This document shows, one piece after another, positions 8,480 through 16,110 of a DNA stretch of 64,000 nt. Position 1 is the stretch's first letter; each line of letters opens with the position of its first letter. The position numbers and the translations under genes are program-made. The DNA is taken from the NCBI RefSeq assembly GCF_000292345.1, contig NZ_ALOU01000032.1, positions 1-64,000 of the forward strand, given 5' to 3'. The notes beneath the pieces were generated by a model that was not told the DNA's origin, did no database searches, and saw only the letters and a program-made list of their open reading frames with translations. The stretch comes from Cupriavidus sp. BIS7. GTDB taxonomy: Bacteria; Pseudomonadota; Gammaproteobacteria; Burkholderiales; Burkholderiaceae.

Positions 8480-8508
8480 AAAAAAAACCCGCCAGATTCT
8501 GGCGGGTT
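8480..8508 (-). terminator. rho-independent terminator of the pdh operon
   Basis: Read on the minus strand: AACCCGCCAG, AAT loop, CTGGCGGGTT, then a T-run. It lies 22 bp beyond the lpdA stop. Confidence 0.8.
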
Positions 8509-8530
8509 CTTCTCACTGCGGGTTCAGCAA

Positions 8531-10315
8531 TCAGCGCTTGCGCGGCGGCGGAACGTCCGTGCAGACACCTTCATAGATCTCGGCAGCCATGCCGATCGAC
8601 TCGCCGAGCGTGGGGTGCGGGTGGATCGTCTTGCCGATATCCACGGCATCGGCGCCCATCTCTACCGCCAGGCAGATCTCGCTGATCAGGTCGCCCGCAT
8701 GGGTGCCGACGATGCCGCCGCCGATGATGCGGTGGGTTTCCTCATCGAAGATCAGTTTCGTGAAGCCCTCGTCACGGCCGTTCGCAATTGCGCGGCCCGA
8801 GGCTGCCCACGGGAATACGCCCTTGCTGTACTTGATGCCTTCCGCCTTGCACTGGTCTTCGGTCACGCCGGCCCAGGCCACTTCCGGATCGGTGAACGCT
8901 ACCGACGGAATCTGCTTGGCATCGAAGTAAGCCTTCTCGCCGTGCGCGGCTTCGGCCGCCACGTGCGCCTCATGGACGGCCTTGTGGGCAAGCATCGGCT
9001 GGCCGACGATATCGCCGATCGCGAAGATATGCGGCACGTTGGTACGCAACTGCTTGTCGACGTTGATAAAGCCGCGCTCGGTCACAGCCACGCCGGCCTT
9101 CTCGGCGCCAATCTTCTTACCGTTCGGCGAACGGCCGACCGACACCAGCACAGCGTCGTAGCGCACGGGCTCCGCCGGCGCGGCCTCGCCTTCGAACTTC
9201 ACGTAGATGCCGTCCGGCTTGGCTTCCACACCCACGGTCTTGGTCTTCAGCATCACATTGTCAAAGCGATGCTTGTTCATCTTGTCCCAGACCTTGACCA
9301 GGTCGCGGTCGGCGCCTTGCATCAGGCCGTCGAGCATTTCCACCACGTCGATACGCGCGCCGAGCGTGCTGTACACAGTGGCCATTTCCAGGCCAATAAT
9401 GCCGCCGCCGACCACGAGCATCTTGTTCGGGATGTCGCGCAGTTCCAGCGCACCGGTCGAATCGAAGATACGCGGGTCTTCGGGGATGAACGGCAGCTTC
9501 ACGGCCTGGCTGCCGGCCGCGATGATCGCCTTTTCAAAGCGGATCACGGTCTTCTTGCCGTTAGTGGCCTTGCCGTCGCCTTCCGTTTCCTGCACTTCCA
9601 GGTGATGCGGGTCCAGGAACGTGCCGACGCCGCGCACCACCTGCACCTTGCGGGCCTTCGCCATGCCAGCCAGGCCACCGGTCAGCTTGCCGACCACACT
9701 TTCCTTGTAGTGGCGCAGGCCATCCAGATCGATCTTGGCTTCGCCGAAAAGGATGCCGTGCGCGGCCAGCGCCTTGGCTTCGTCGATCACGGCTGCGTTG
9801 TGCAGCAGCGCCTTCGACGGAATGCAGCCGACATTCAGGCACACGCCGCCGAGCGTGCCGTAGCGCTCCACCAGCACGGTGTTCATGCCGAGGTCGGCCG
9901 AACGGAACGCCGCCGAGTAGCCGCCAGGGCCTGCGCCCAGCACAAGCATTTCGCACTGGATATCGGCGCCGCCGGCATGCGTGGCGGCAGCCGGAGCTGC
10001 CACCGGAGCCGATGCAGGCGCTGCGGGCGCTGCAGCAGCCTTCGGCGCCGCAGCAGGAGCCGGTGCGGCCGCCGCTGCGCCAGCTTCGACCGTGCAGATC
10101 AGCGTGCCCTTGGCCACCTTGTCACCAACCTTGACCTTCACGTCGACAACCTTGCCGGCAGCCGACGACGGTACTTCCATGCTGGCCTTGTCGGACTCCA
10201 GCACGATCAGCGACTGCTCTTCCTCGACCGTGTCGCCAGCCTTGACCAGCACTTCGATCACTTCCACCGCGTCGAAATCGCCGATATCCGGCACCTTGAC
10301 TTCGATCACACTCAT
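8531..10315 (-). CDS. lpdA: dihydrolipoamide dehydrogenase (E3) with N-terminal lipoyl domain
   Basis: A 594-residue E3 subunit of pyruvate dehydrogenase. Residues 1-78 are a lipoyl domain with attachment Lys43 in the ESDKASME turn. An Ala/Pro-rich linker (about 79-115) leads to the FAD/NAD pyridine nucleotide-disulfide oxidoreductase domain. The redox-active disulfide is Cys159/Cys164 ([12 protein letters not shown]). The FAD GxGxxG segment is [10 protein letters not shown], and the C-terminal HPHPTLGES carries the catalytic His. E3s with their own lipoyl domain were first described in Cupriavidus (PdhL). The AGGAGG ribosome site is excellent. It is the last gene of the operon, 39 bp after the HslV-like ORF. 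Confidence 0.95.
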   Translation of the reverse strand: MSVIEVKVPDIGDFDAVEVIEVLVKAGDTVEEEQSLIVLESDKASMEVPSSAAGKVVDVKVKVGDKVAKGTLICTVEAGAAAAAPAPAAAPKAAAAPAAPASAPVAAPAAATHAGGADIQCEMLVLGAGPGGYSAAFRSADLGMNTVLVERYGTLGGVCLNVGCIPSKALLHNAAVIDEAKALAAHGILFGEAKIDLDGLRHYKESVVGKLTGGLAGMAKARKVQVVRGVGTFLDPHHLEVQETEGDGKATNGKKTVIRFEKAIIAAGSQAVKLPFIPEDPRIFDSTGALELRDIPNKMLVVGGGIIGLEMATVYSTLGARIDVVEMLDGLMQGADRDLVKVWDKMNKHRFDNVMLKTKTVGVEAKPDGIYVKFEGEAAPAEPVRYDAVLVSVGRSPNGKKIGAEKAGVAVTERGFINVDKQLRTNVPHIFAIGDIVGQPMLAHKAVHEAHVAAEAAHGEKAYFDAKQIPSVAFTDPEVAWAGVTEDQCKAEGIKYSKGVFPWAASGRAIANGRDEGFTKLIFDEETHRIIGGGIVGTHAGDLISEICLAVEMGADAVDIGKTIHPHPTLGESIGMAAEIYEGVCTDVPPPRKR

Positions 10316-10354
10316 GCTTTTCCTCCTGGGATGCGCGCCCTGCCCGCCTCGGGC

Positions 10355-10951
10355 TCAGGCCGCGCCGTCGTTGTTGGTTGCCACCTGCAGCCGTACGGTA
10401 TGCACGTCGATCGGTCCTGCCGAACTCTTGTCGAACTCGATGCCTGCGTCCACGCCGATCCGCGCGATCGCCCCGGCATCGAGGTCAGGGCGGTCATAGA
10501 CCGAGTGCATGGCGCCGAGCGCGTAGTTGCGGCCCGAGCCGATGCCCCAGAAACGATCGAACGAAAACACCTCGCGGTACGAATAGACGCCAAAGATGCC
10601 GCCCGCATTGGCAATCAGGCAGACGATCTGCGATGACTCATAGGGGTCGTCCTCGTCTTCCTTGGTGTTGATGAAGTACTCGTTCTTGAGTCTTTCATGC
10701 ACCTTGAGGAAGGTCCGGAACACGTCGTCGCGGGTATGCAGGCGGCAATCCTCGCCCATCCCCGCCAGCAGACTGCGCATGACCGGGAAATGCGCTGTGG
10801 TGCCCGCCAGGCCGACAAAGCTGTCGCCCACGGGAATCACCTTCTGGTTGCGCTCATAGGCACGCGAAAGCCGCGTGTCGCCGAACGTCACCAGCGCATC
10901 GGCCGCGATCGCCACCTCGTCACCTTTCCTGACGACAACGCAGGTAGTCAT
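10355..10951 (-). CDS. HslV/proteasome-beta-like Ntn hydrolase inside the pdh operon
   Basis: A 198-residue protein. After removal of Met1 it would begin TTCVVVRKGDEVAIAAD, aligning with the mature HslV N-terminus. The nucleophile would be Thr1 (Thr2 in the precursor), with Asp17 and a Lys at mature position 36 in the place of HslV Lys33, behind a three-residue insertion. GLAGTTA and IGSGRNYALGAM match the HslV FAGGTA and IGSGGPYAQAA segments. All proteasome-type catalytic residues therefore appear to be present. No ATPase partner (hslU) is nearby. It lies between the E2 and E3 genes, with a GAGGT ribosome site. I recall an unassigned 'ORF3' at this place in the Cupriavidus pdh cluster. Its substrate and role are unknown. 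Confidence 0.82.
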   Translation of the reverse strand: MTTCVVVRKGDEVAIAADALVTFGDTRLSRAYERNQKVIPVGDSFVGLAGTTAHFPVMRSLLAGMGEDCRLHTRDDVFRTFLKVHERLKNEYFINTKEDEDDPYESSQIVCLIANAGGIFGVYSYREVFSFDRFWGIGSGRNYALGAMHSVYDRPDLDAGAIARIGVDAGIEFDKSSAGPIDVHTVRLQVATNNDGAA

Positions 10952-10980
10952 GGCATACCTCTACTTGTCACCCTGCAGTT

Positions 10981-11005
10981 CGCACACCGGCAAAGCCGGT
11001 GTGCG
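10981..11005. other. perfect 11-bp hairpin between pdh E2 and the HslV-like ORF
   Basis: CGCACACCGGC, AAA loop, GCCGGTGTGCG. There is no T-run on the minus strand, so it is not a normal terminator. It may be an mRNA processing or stabilising element in the 168-nt gap. Confidence 0.6.
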
Positions 11006-11011
11006 TTGCGG

Positions 11012-11030
11012 TTGCTTCAAGATGAAGCAA
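11012..11030. other. perfect 8-bp hairpin adjacent to the previous one
   Basis: TTGCTTCA, AGA loop, TGAAGCAA, seven bases from the first hairpin, in the same intercistronic gap of the pdh transcript. Confidence 0.55.
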
Positions 11031-11119
11031 AGCGGTTCTGGCTAGGCGCGCGGCCGCAGACAGTACAAGTGGTACGGCAAGGCCGCGCAACGACGCCAGA
11101 ATCATCTTTAAGCGACCGC

Positions 11120-12784
11120 TTACAGCAGAATGCGGCGGAAATCCGCCAGAAGCGCCGCGAAGTACGTGTTGAAGCGCGCGGCCTCGGCGCCGTCGATCAC
11201 ACGGTGATCCCACGACAGCGACAGCGGCAGCGTCAGGCGCGGGGCGAACTGCTTGCCGTCCCACACCGGCTTCATGTACGACTTGCACACGCCCATGATG
11301 GCAACTTCCGGCGCGTTGATGATCGGCGTGAAGTACGTGCCGCCGATGCCGCCCAGCGACGAGATCGAGAAGCAGCCGCCCTGCATCTGGTCCGGCTTGA
11401 GCTTGCCGTCGCGTGCCAGCTTGGCCAGCTCGCCCATTTCCTGGCTGATCTGGAACACGCCCTTCTTGTCGGCGTCCTTGATTACCGGGACCACCAGGCC
11501 GTTCGGGGTGTCGGCCGCGAAACCGATGTTGAAGTACTTCTTCAGCACCAGGTTGTCGCCGTCCAGCGAGGCATTGAAGTTCGGGAACTTCTTGAGCGCC
11601 GCCACGGTGGCCTTGATCATGAATGCGAGCATCGTGACCTTGATGCCGGCCTTCTCGTTTTCCTTGTTCAGCTGCACGCGGAATGCCTCGAGGTCGGTGA
11701 TATCCGCTTCGTCGCAGTTCGTGACGTGCGGGATCATGACCCAGTTGCGGTGCAGGTTGGCACCCGAGATCTTCTTGATGCGCGACAGCGGCTTCGACTC
11801 CACCTCGCCAAAGCGCGTGAAATCGACCTTCGGCCAAGGCAGCAGGTCCAGGCCCACACCAGTGCCGGCAGCGGCAGCCGGTGCGGACGGCGCGGCGGTC
11901 TGGCCGCTCATGACGCCCTTGACGTAGTTCTGCACGTCTTCCTGCGTGATGCGGCCCTTGGGACCGGTGCCGGGCACGCGCGCCACGTCGACGCCCAGTT
12001 CGCGCGCGAACTTGCGCACCGACGGGCTTGCGTGGGCGGCCTTGCCGGACACGCCCTGGACTGCCGGTGCGGCAGCCGGAGCGGCGACGGGGGCCGGGGC
12101 GGCAGCTACAGGAGCCGGCGCTGCGGCAGCGGTCGCCGGAGCGGCCGGAGCCGCAGCCGGAGCCGCCACCGCAGCGGCAGCACCACCAGCAGCTTCCAGG
12201 ATCAGGATCAGCGTGCCTTCGGCCACGTTGTCACCGACCTTGACCTTGATTTCCTTGACGGTACCGGCCTGCGGCGACGGCACGTCCATGGTGGCCTTGT
12301 CGGATTCCAGCGTGACCAGCGCGTCTTCGGCGTTGATCTGGTCGCCCACCTTCACGTGGATTTCGATGACGGGCACGGCGTCGTAGTCGCCGATGTCCGG
12401 CACCTTGACCTCGACCGTGCCACCACCGGCGGGGGCCGCAGCCGGGGCAGCCGGAGCGGGTGCCGGGGCTGCCGGCGCGGGTGCGGCGGCGGCCGGGGGC
12501 GGGGCAGCGGCTGCGGCCGGAGCGGGCGCGGCAGCAGCAGCGCCAGCGGGCTCGAGCATTACCAGCACCGAGCCTTCGGAAACGTTGTCGCCCACCTTGA
12601 TGCGGACTTCCTTGACCGTGCCGGCCTGCGGCGACGGCACGTCCATGGTGGCCTTGTCGGATTCCAGCGTCACCAGCGCGTCTTCCGCGTTGATAGTGTC
12701 GCCCGGCTTCACGTGCACTTCGATGACGGGAACGGCGTCGTAGTCGCCGATATCCGGCACCTTGATTTCAATCGCTTGACTCAT
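11120..12784 (-). CDS. aceF: dihydrolipoamide acetyltransferase (pyruvate dehydrogenase E2)
   Basis: A 554-residue E2 core subunit that transfers acetyl groups from lipoamide to CoA. It has two lipoyl domains, each with an [10 protein letters not shown] attachment turn (Lys44 and Lys163), joined by long Ala/Pro linkers. The peripheral subunit-binding domain lies at about residues 250-288 ([15 protein letters not shown]). The C-terminal catalytic domain has the DHRVIDG motif with active-site His527. The two lipoyl domains are nearly identical in DNA as well as protein, which suggests recent duplication or conversion. It is second in the pdh operon, about 200 bp after aceE; a GC-rich hairpin sits in that gap. 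Confidence 0.95.
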   Translation of the reverse strand: MSQAIEIKVPDIGDYDAVPVIEVHVKPGDTINAEDALVTLESDKATMDVPSPQAGTVKEVRIKVGDNVSEGSVLVMLEPAGAAAAAPAPAAAAAPPPAAAAPAPAAPAPAPAAPAAAPAGGGTVEVKVPDIGDYDAVPVIEIHVKVGDQINAEDALVTLESDKATMDVPSPQAGTVKEIKVKVGDNVAEGTLILILEAAGGAAAAVAAPAAAPAAPATAAAAPAPVAAAPAPVAAPAAAPAVQGVSGKAAHASPSVRKFARELGVDVARVPGTGPKGRITQEDVQNYVKGVMSGQTAAPSAPAAAAGTGVGLDLLPWPKVDFTRFGEVESKPLSRIKKISGANLHRNWVMIPHVTNCDEADITDLEAFRVQLNKENEKAGIKVTMLAFMIKATVAALKKFPNFNASLDGDNLVLKKYFNIGFAADTPNGLVVPVIKDADKKGVFQISQEMGELAKLARDGKLKPDQMQGGCFSISSLGGIGGTYFTPIINAPEVAIMGVCKSYMKPVWDGKQFAPRLTLPLSLSWDHRVIDGAEAARFNTYFAALLADFRRILL

Positions 12785-12897
12785 TCAGTGTCTCTCCTGG
12801 GCAGCCGGCACCTGGTCAGATACGACAATCGCGACAAACGCAATCGGCGAGGTTACTCTCGCCGCACGCATCTGTCACGCTGCCGCGCATCACCGTC

Positions 12898-12938
12898 GCC
12901 GCGGGGCGCCGCCGGACCAGCCGGGGGCGCCCCGCGGC
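12898..12938. other. 13-bp GC-rich stem-loop between aceE and aceF
   Basis: GCCGCGGGGCGCC (12898-12910) pairs perfectly with GGCGCCCCGCGGC (12926-12938). No T-run follows on the minus strand. It is a strong mRNA structure in the aceE-aceF gap, possibly a partial attenuator or 3'-end stabiliser. Confidence 0.6.
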
Positions 12939-12984
12939 GCGGCGGGTGCCGCACTGCGGGGGTTCAGTCGTGCAAGTCCGGGGG

Positions 12985-15672
12985 TCAGACCGACATCGGG
13001 TTCGGCTTGTTCGGGTCGAGGTTGTACTTCTTGATGGCTTCAGCCACCTTCTCGCGACCGATCGCACCTTCGTCGGCCAGCGCCTTCAGTGCAGCCAGCG
13101 TGACCCAGTGACGGTCCACTTCGAAGAAGTGGCGCAGCTTCTCGCGGGTATCCGAGCGGCCGAAACCGTCGGTGCCCAGCACCACGTAGCGGCGCGGCAC
13201 GAACGGACGGATCTGTTCGGCGAACGCGCGAATGTAGTCGGTGGAGGCAATGACCGGACCACGCACGCCCTTGAGCTTCTGCGCGACGAACGATTCGCGC
13301 GGCGCCTCGGTCGGGTGCAGCAGGTTGTGCCGGTCGGCCTCGTGGCCTTCGCGGGCCAGCTCGGTAAAGCTCGGGCAGCTCCACAGGTCCGACTCCACGC
13401 CCCAGTCCTTCTTGAGCAGGTCGGCGGCGGCGATCACCTCGCGGAAGATCGTGCCCGAACCGAGCAGCTGCACGCGCGGTGCGTTGCTGTTCTCAACGCC
13501 CTTGCGGAACTGGTACATGCCCTTGATGATGTCCGACGCCGAGCCGGCCGGCATTTCCGGATGCTCGTAGTTCTCGTTCATCACCGTCAGGTAGTAGTAC
13601 ACGTCTTCCTGTTCGACGTACATGCGGCGCAGACCGTCCTGCATGATCACGGCCAGCTCGAACTGGAACGTCGGATCGTACGAAATGCAGTTCGGGATCG
13701 TGGCGTGGAACACGTGCGAGTGGCCGTCCTCGTGCTGCAGGCCTTCGCCGTTCAGCGTCGTGCGGCCGGCCGTGCCGCCCAGCAGGAAGCCGCGCGAACG
13801 CATGTCGGCAGCGGCCCAGCACAGGTCGCCGATACGCTGGATGCCGAACATCGAGTAGTAGATGTAGAACGGGATCATCTGCACGCCGTGCGTCGAGTAC
13901 GACGTGGCGGCGGCGATCCAGTCGCACATGGCGCCGGCTTCGTTGATGCCTTCCTGCAGCACCTGACCCGTCTGCGATTCCTTGTAGAACATCAGCTGGT
14001 CATGGTCTTCCGGCACGTACTTCTGGCCTTCCTGGTTCCAGATGCCTACCTGGCGGAACAGGCCTTCCATGCCGAACGTGCGCGACTCGTCCGGGACGAT
14101 GGGCACCACATGCTTGCCGACCTGCTTGTCCTTGAGCAGCGTGTTCAGGATACGCACGAAGGCCATCGTGGTGGACACTTCGCGGCCTTCGCCGGTGGCC
14201 TTGAGCAGTGCGTCGAACGCCGACAGCTCGGGCACCTTCAGCGCCTCGGCCTTCATGCGGCGGGCCGGCAGGTAGCCGCCCAGGTCCATGCGTGCCTTGC
14301 GCATGTACTCCAGTTCCTTCGAACCTTCCGGAAACGTCAGGTACGGGACTTCCTCGAGCTTGTCGTCCGGCACCGGGATGTTGAACTGGTCACGGAACGC
14401 GCGGATCGCGTCCACCGGCATCTTCTTCTGCTGGTGGGCCACGTTCATGGCCTGGCCGGCATCGCCCATGCCATAGCCCTTGATGGTCTTGGCCAGGATC
14501 AGCGTCGGCTGGCCCTTGTGGTCGCTGGCCGCCTTGTAGGCCGCGTAGACCTTGTGCGGATCATGACCGCCACGGTTCAGGCGCCAGATGTCGTCGTCGG
14601 ACCAGTCGGCCACCATGGCCTTCAGTTCCGGCGTGTTGAAGAAGTGTTCGCGCACGTAGGCGCCGTCCTTGGACTTGAACGTCTGGTACTCGCCGTCCAC
14701 GCACTCCATCATGCGCTTCATCAGCAGGCCCTTGGCGTCGCGTTGCAGCAGCTGGTCCCAGCGGCTGCCCCACACCACCTTGATCACGTTCCAGCCCGAA
14801 CCGCGGAATTCCGATTCCAGTTCCTGGATGATCTTGCCGTTGCCGCGCACCGGACCGTCCAGGCGCTGCAGGTTGCAGTTGATCACGAAGACCAGGTTGT
14901 CCAGACGTTCGCGGCCGGCCATGCCGATCGCACCGAGCGATTCCGGCTCGTCGGTCTCGCCGTCGCCCAGGAAGGCCCAGACCTTGCGGCCCTCGGTGTT
15001 GACCAGGCCGCGGCTCTGCAGGTACTTCATGAAGCGGGCCTGATAGATCGCCATGATCGGGCCCAGGCCCATCGAGACGGTCGGGAACTGCCAGAAGTCC
15101 GGCATCAGCCACGGGTGCGGGTACGACGAAATGCCCTTGCCATCCACTTCCTGGCGGAAGTTGTCGAGCTGTTCAGGGGTCAGGCGGCCCAGCAGGAACG
15201 CGCGCGAATACACGCCCGGCGCCGAGTGGCCCTGCACGAAGACGAGGTCGCCGCCGCTCTGCTCGGACGGCGCGCGCCAGAAGTGGTTGTAGCCGACGTC
15301 ATAGAGCGTGGCCGCCGAAGCGAACGACGAGATGTGGCCGCCGACGTTGGTGTGCTTGTTGGCGCGCAGCACCATGGCCATGGCATTCCAGCGCGTGTAC
15401 GAGCGGATGCGGTGCTCGATGTCCTGGTCGCCCGGAATGCGAGCCTGCTGCTCCACCGGAATGGTGTTGATGTACGGCGTTTCGGCGTGGAACGGCTGGG
15501 TGACGCCGTTCACGCGGGCGTATTCGATCTGCTTATCGATCAGGAACGCGGCGCGCTCGGCGCCTTCCGCGTTGAGGACGCCCTGCAGGGCATCCAGCCA
15601 TTCATGCGTTTCCTGGGGATCTGCGTCGTTGGCGCTGCTTGCGCCGAGGATCTGCTCTGGTACAGCGGACAT
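12985..15672 (-). CDS. aceE: pyruvate dehydrogenase E1 component (homodimeric type)
   Basis: An 895-residue thiamine-diphosphate enzyme that decarboxylates pyruvate and acetylates the E2 lipoyl group. The TPP-binding segment FLGDGETDEPESLGAIGMA is clear, with further conserved blocks such as GGHISSFASAATLYDVGYNH. The length is typical for AceE of proteobacteria (about 890). The start at MSAVPEQILG is fixed by an AGGAG ribosome site; the frame is open 69 codons further upstream without support. It is the first gene of the pdh operon. A promoter candidate lies about 220 bp upstream, and the operon is divergent from a sensor kinase/response regulator pair. Confidence 0.96.
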   Translation of the reverse strand: MSAVPEQILGASSANDADPQETHEWLDALQGVLNAEGAERAAFLIDKQIEYARVNGVTQPFHAETPYINTIPVEQQARIPGDQDIEHRIRSYTRWNAMAMVLRANKHTNVGGHISSFASAATLYDVGYNHFWRAPSEQSGGDLVFVQGHSAPGVYSRAFLLGRLTPEQLDNFRQEVDGKGISSYPHPWLMPDFWQFPTVSMGLGPIMAIYQARFMKYLQSRGLVNTEGRKVWAFLGDGETDEPESLGAIGMAGRERLDNLVFVINCNLQRLDGPVRGNGKIIQELESEFRGSGWNVIKVVWGSRWDQLLQRDAKGLLMKRMMECVDGEYQTFKSKDGAYVREHFFNTPELKAMVADWSDDDIWRLNRGGHDPHKVYAAYKAASDHKGQPTLILAKTIKGYGMGDAGQAMNVAHQQKKMPVDAIRAFRDQFNIPVPDDKLEEVPYLTFPEGSKELEYMRKARMDLGGYLPARRMKAEALKVPELSAFDALLKATGEGREVSTTMAFVRILNTLLKDKQVGKHVVPIVPDESRTFGMEGLFRQVGIWNQEGQKYVPEDHDQLMFYKESQTGQVLQEGINEAGAMCDWIAAATSYSTHGVQMIPFYIYYSMFGIQRIGDLCWAAADMRSRGFLLGGTAGRTTLNGEGLQHEDGHSHVFHATIPNCISYDPTFQFELAVIMQDGLRRMYVEQEDVYYYLTVMNENYEHPEMPAGSASDIIKGMYQFRKGVENSNAPRVQLLGSGTIFREVIAAADLLKKDWGVESDLWSCPSFTELAREGHEADRHNLLHPTEAPRESFVAQKLKGVRGPVIASTDYIRAFAEQIRPFVPRRYVVLGTDGFGRSDTREKLRHFFEVDRHWVTLAALKALADEGAIGREKVAEAIKKYNLDPNKPNPMSV

Positions 15673-15894
15673 GACTGTCTCCTGGTGAATTCCTGCCCGG
15701 CGCCCATGCCCATACGGTAGACGGGACTCCAACGGCCGGACTGACGATTTTTGACGTCGCGGCGAAGCGCCGAGTCTTGCCCTGGCATCGGTAGTGGCCA
15801 GAGCCGGATCCTCCCAGGGGCCATGTCTCGCGCATCGCCCGGATCCTGTACTCGGCAAGCGCATGGCGCCCGCCCGCATTGTTCGGTCGAAGCG

Positions 15895-15924
15895 ATTCTA
15901 TGGAAGCACAGCAACCGATGACAA
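15895..15924 (-). promoter_or_regulatory. sigma70-like promoter of the pdh operon
   Basis: Minus-strand TTGTCA, 18-bp spacer, TAGAAT. It predicts a leader of about 215 nt before aceE. The leader 15673-15888 shows no convincing ORF. The neighbouring 15925-16110 is the divergent upstream region of the kinase gene, with a CATAAT box at 15955-15960 on the plus strand. Confidence 0.5.
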
Positions 15925-16110
15925 GCGAAATTTTCAGATTACGAAGTCATTTCTCATAATGCGGAATATTGCCGCAGTGCATCAGAAATCTCCCGCCACG
16001 CCCCTAAAGGGCCCCGCGCCCGTGCCGAAAATCCTTTGTCGTCTAGGCGCTTTCCCCAAGCGACGCACCGCAATAAAGCCGATACACTGGTCGGTCAGCC
16101 GTCAATCCCT

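Noticed and set aside
8291..10636. 781-codon plus-strand ORF
   Set aside because: Antisense of lpdA; composition and lack of domains mark it as a shadow frame.
10697..15720. Two plus-strand ORFs of 804 and 924 codons
   Set aside because: Antisense of aceF and aceE; they cross intercistronic hairpins and have no family motifs.
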